Source: Tindallia californiensis (lineage in GTDB: Bacteria > Bacillota > Clostridia > Peptostreptococcales > Tindalliaceae). Taken from it: a stretch of 64,000 nucleotides of DNA. The stretch spans positions 186,001-250,000 of the forward strand of contig NZ_FNPV01000001.1 of the NCBI RefSeq assembly GCF_900107405.1. Reading direction: 5' to 3'. Below the pieces are notes generated by a model. It was not told where the DNA came from, searched no databases, and saw only the letters and a list, made by a program, of their open reading frames with translations. Within the stretch, counting starts at the first letter, position 1. Each line of letters opens with the position of its first letter. Made by a program: the position numbers and the translations under genes. Shown here in pieces: positions 61,732-64,000 of this stretch.

Positions 61732-62517
61732 TCAAAACAGTTCCCAGTCTAACAAATTGCATTTTTCCTTGCGATATTGAAGAGGCGTTAGTCCCACATT
61801 CTTCTTAAATGTCCTGCTGAAATAATGTTGACTTTTATATCCGATTTTCCTTGCAACATCGTACATTCTTACATTAGTCAAATCTTGTTCCAGCAGCTCT
61901 TTAGCACTATTAACCCGTATTTTCGTTAGATATTCAGTAAAAGAATATCCTGACTCTTCTTTCATCAGCTTGGACAGGTAGTCCTTATGGACATTTAAGA
62001 TTTTAGCCGCTTTTTCTAAGGATAGATTAGGATCACTATAGTTTTCTTTAATATATTCCTTACCTTGCAACACTACTTGCGAACATCCACCACATTTATC
62101 TTTGATTGGCTCGTTTCTTTGTATTTGCCTCTCAGGATAGATATCCCTTAATGCTATATTTGCTTTTTTTAATAGCTTAAAAAAATCACTTTGCGGTACT
62201 GGTTTCAATAAATAATCAAAAGCTTGCAGTTTAATGGCCTCATGAGCATACTCAAAATAATCATATCCTGTAATGTATACGATAAGTGCGTTAGGATTTT
62301 CTCTTTTAATGAGTTTCCCTAAGTCAAGACCATTTAATCCTTCCATGTGAATATCCAACAAATATAAATCCACCATCATGCCTTGCTTATTTTTCAAACA
62401 TTCTTCTCCACTTTTTGCTTCAAAAGAGCATTCGAAACATTTACTCTTATCCAAAATCCACTTTTTCAAGCCTCTGCGAATTTTAGGTTCATCATCTACA
62501 ATTGCAACTTTCCACAT
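61732..62517 (-). CDS. Response regulator with AraC-type output (YesN-like)
   Basis: The N-terminal receiver (about 1-120) has the acidic pair DDEPKIRRG, the phospho-acceptor Asp in LYLLDIHMEG and the Lys in YLLKPVPQ. The AraC-type DNA-binding domain (about 150-255) ends with YDVARKIGYKSQHYFSRTFKK and GLTPLQYR. YesN-like regulators activate nearby uptake genes when phosphorylated by the YesM-like kinase. The ATG follows GGAAGGGAG. It is 18 nt downstream of the kinase gene. Control of the adjacent dcu gene is inferred. Confidence 0.95.
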   Translation of the reverse strand: MWKVAIVDDEPKIRRGLKKWILDKSKCFECSFEAKSGEECLKNKQGMMVDLYLLDIHMEGLNGLDLGKLIKRENPNALIVYITGYDYFEYAHEAIKLQAFDYLLKPVPQSDFFKLLKKANIALRDIYPERQIQRNEPIKDKCGGCSQVVLQGKEYIKENYSDPNLSLEKAAKILNVHKDYLSKLMKEESGYSFTEYLTKIRVNSAKELLEQDLTNVRMYDVARKIGYKSQHYFSRTFKKNVGLTPLQYRKEKCNLLDWELF

Positions 62518-62535
62518 GCTCTTACTCCCTTCCTA

Positions 62536-64000
62536 CTAGCCTTCCAAAATGGGATGTTTCATAATCACCCTTGTTTTTTCTTCTATCCGTTCAAAGCTGA
62601 CACCATAAGAATGTCCAAAAGTTAATTTTATTCGCTTGTTGGTACTGTATAGACCAAATCCAACTTCCTTACCTGGCTTTGACTGCCTTTTAAGGCATCT
62701 CTGAATTTCTTTGAGCTTAATAGGATCTATTGCATCTCCATCATCTTCTACCACTATCATTAAATCCTTATCTGCTTTTTTTACACTAATCTGAATCAAA
62801 AAAGGTTTTCTGCTTTTTTTTCGAAACCCATGGATGAGAGCATTTTCTACCAACGGTTGCAAAATCAATTTTAATACTGGGCATTGTAATAACGTTTCAT
62901 CGTAGCAGACCATATATTCTAGTTCCTCTTCATAGCGAGCTTTTAACAATTGAAGATAACTTTCTATATGATCCATCTCTTTTTCTAATGTAATTCTTTC
63001 TGCTCCCTGACTCAGTCCGATTCGATAATAGGTGCTTAACGCCTCCAAAAGCTCAACAGATTGCTCTGTTTCCTCTTCCAACACGGACCATCGAATCGTA
63101 TCAATGGTATTATAAAGAAAATGTGGTTGCACCTGAGCATGAAGAATTTGAAGCTCGGCTTCTCTTTTTTCTTTTTGCTCCTTCTCAAACAAAGCCTTTA
63201 AGTCTTTGATTTTTAGGATCATTTGATGAAACCTTTTTTCTAACTGTCCGATTTCATCTTCTCTTGTGCTTTCATTAGGTAAATCTAAGTTTCCAGTTTC
63301 GACAATCTCCATTTTTCGTTGCAAATCAACGATAGGCTCTGTAATGGTCTTTGAAAATCTTAGAGATATAAACAACTGCATTATAAGAACCGCAATCCCT
63401 AATAAAAAAACGGTATAGATTAATGTATCCGTATCTTCCATCATAAGTGCTTTAGAATAGTCAATCCCTAAAGACCAACCATTGGTATAAGGAATAGGTG
63501 CATACACCACCATTCTTTCCTGACCGTGTGGTGTCTTGATTTCCTGTATGCCACTCTTGTTATTTGAAATGTTATCCTTCAACGTATCGACAGCTAAATG
63601 ATCTGAGCTTTTTAGATTAAGTAGGTTCATCCAATCCTTATGCAGATCGCCTCTAGTGGTAAATAAGTTAGAGGTCGAGTCAACTAACCAAGCTTTTCCA
63701 TCATATATCCTAATGTCATGAGCAATTTTAGTAAAGTTTTCCAAATAAATAGCTCCATTTATATAACCTATTACCTTTCCCTCAGCGCTATAAATCTTAT
63801 GTATGACAACAATAATAGGCTCTTCGTTTGAGCGAGAAAGGATGGGATCACTGATGGCATAATCATTTTTAGATTGTTGAATTTCATTAAAGTAAGGCCT
63901 TTCAGAAATGTCGATATACGTATCGTTTGTCACCCAGGCATGTCCTTCCAGGTTTACAATAGCGAAGGATTCATAGTCTTTTTTATGCAATTGGTCCATT
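62536..64000 (-). CDS. Sensor histidine kinase, YesM-like (partial, N-terminus outside)
   Basis: The 5' end runs off the window; the first Met at 63999 is probably internal, because the first membrane helix is missing. An extracellular dCache sensor (about 1-180) with IDISERPYFNEI and NGWSLGIDYSK precedes a helix (about 190-210), HAMP and a His_kinase domain with the phospho-acceptor His in HAQVQPHFLYNT. The ATPase domain has LQPLVENALIHG, VEDDGD and GFGLYSTNKRI. Cache sensors of this kind often bind organic acids or amino acids, which agrees with the adjacent dicarboxylate carrier. It forms an operon with the response regulator. Confidence 0.95.
   Translation of the reverse strand, partial: MDQLHKKDYESFAIVNLEGHAWVTNDTYIDISERPYFNEIQQSKNDYAISDPILSRSNEEPIIVVIHKIYSAEGKVIGYINGAIYLENFTKIAHDIRIYDGKAWLVDSTSNLFTTRGDLHKDWMNLLNLKSSDHLAVDTLKDNISNNKSGIQEIKTPHGQERMVVYAPIPYTNGWSLGIDYSKALMMEDTDTLIYTVFLLGIAVLIMQLFISLRFSKTITEPIVDLQRKMEIVETGNLDLPNESTREDEIGQLEKRFHQMILKIKDLKALFEKEQKEKREAELQILHAQVQPHFLYNTIDTIRWSVLEEETEQSVELLEALSTYYRIGLSQGAERITLEKEMDHIESYLQLLKARYEEELEYMVCYDETLLQCPVLKLILQPLVENALIHGFRKKSRKPFLIQISVKKADKDLMIVVEDDGDAIDPIKLKEIQRCLKRQSKPGKEVGFGLYSTNKRIKLTFGHSYGVSFERIEEKTRVIMKHPILEG

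Overview
The window reads as an AT-rich chromosome segment of a low-GC Gram-positive anaerobe of the class Clostridia. That placement is an inference. It rests on strong AGGAGG-type ribosome sites, sigma-A promoters, T-box and BirA-type regulation, a U32 peptidase with the long C-terminal part, KorAB, DUF975, a DAK2-DegV protein and many two-gene clostridial families. NhaC would suit an alkaline or saline habitat. No rRNA, tRNA, CRISPR array, insertion sequence or prophage was seen. Both edges cut genes: trpG at the left and a sensor kinase at the right.

Layout. 1-2470: start of a trp operon (trpE, trpG) behind a tryptophan T-box leader with one Trp specifier and two antiterminator/terminator modules. 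2.5-7.1 kb: two EamA permeases around a DAK2-DegV (fatty-acid-kinase-like) protein and a DUF1295 membrane enzyme. 7.3-9.7 kb: M29 aminopeptidase, cyclase-family hydrolase, panD. 9.8-14 kb: a membrane chemoreceptor, a soluble chemoreceptor and a flavoprotein that appears to start with ATT. 14-20.5 kb: DUF975, an FtsK/SpoIIIE translocase with an internal 165-bp duplication, and a secreted-propeller diguanylate cyclase. 20.5-24.1 kb: deoC, then a sulfur/selenium-flavoured trio (CC/Se-motif protein, YeiH, desulfurase-like PLP enzyme). 24.3-37.8 kb: MATE, PPC, UspA, thrC, Ser/Thr kinase, glgX, cytochrome-b5-like lipoprotein, MFS, DUF2177, PEBP, AcoX/NAD-kinase-like protein and a SurA-N lipoprotein. 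38.1-47.2 kb: PII-like protein with NhaC, ABM monooxygenase, TVP38, U32 peptidase, korAB, glutaredoxin. 47.2-53.1 kb: thioesterase/RidA, a class II photolyase broken by an in-frame amber codon, hutG, and padR-psuK-psuG. 53.2-55.8 kb: AraC/GyrI regulator divergent from fetAB. 55.8-59.7 kb: bioY-bioD-bioA divergent from bioB over a shared BirA operator. 60.4-64 kb: Dcu C4-dicarboxylate carrier and a YesMN-like two-component pair.

The most useful points for a second look are: the duplicated T-box antiterminator; the amber codon in the photolyase; the ATT start of the flavoprotein; GATAT/GATATC repeats at 13-bp spacing shared by the padR-psuKG and araC/fetAB control regions; the CC/Se-YeiH-desulfurase trio; and a perfect 12-bp hairpin in the bioB leader. 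I did not see a clearly new multi-gene system. The novelty here is mainly regulatory.
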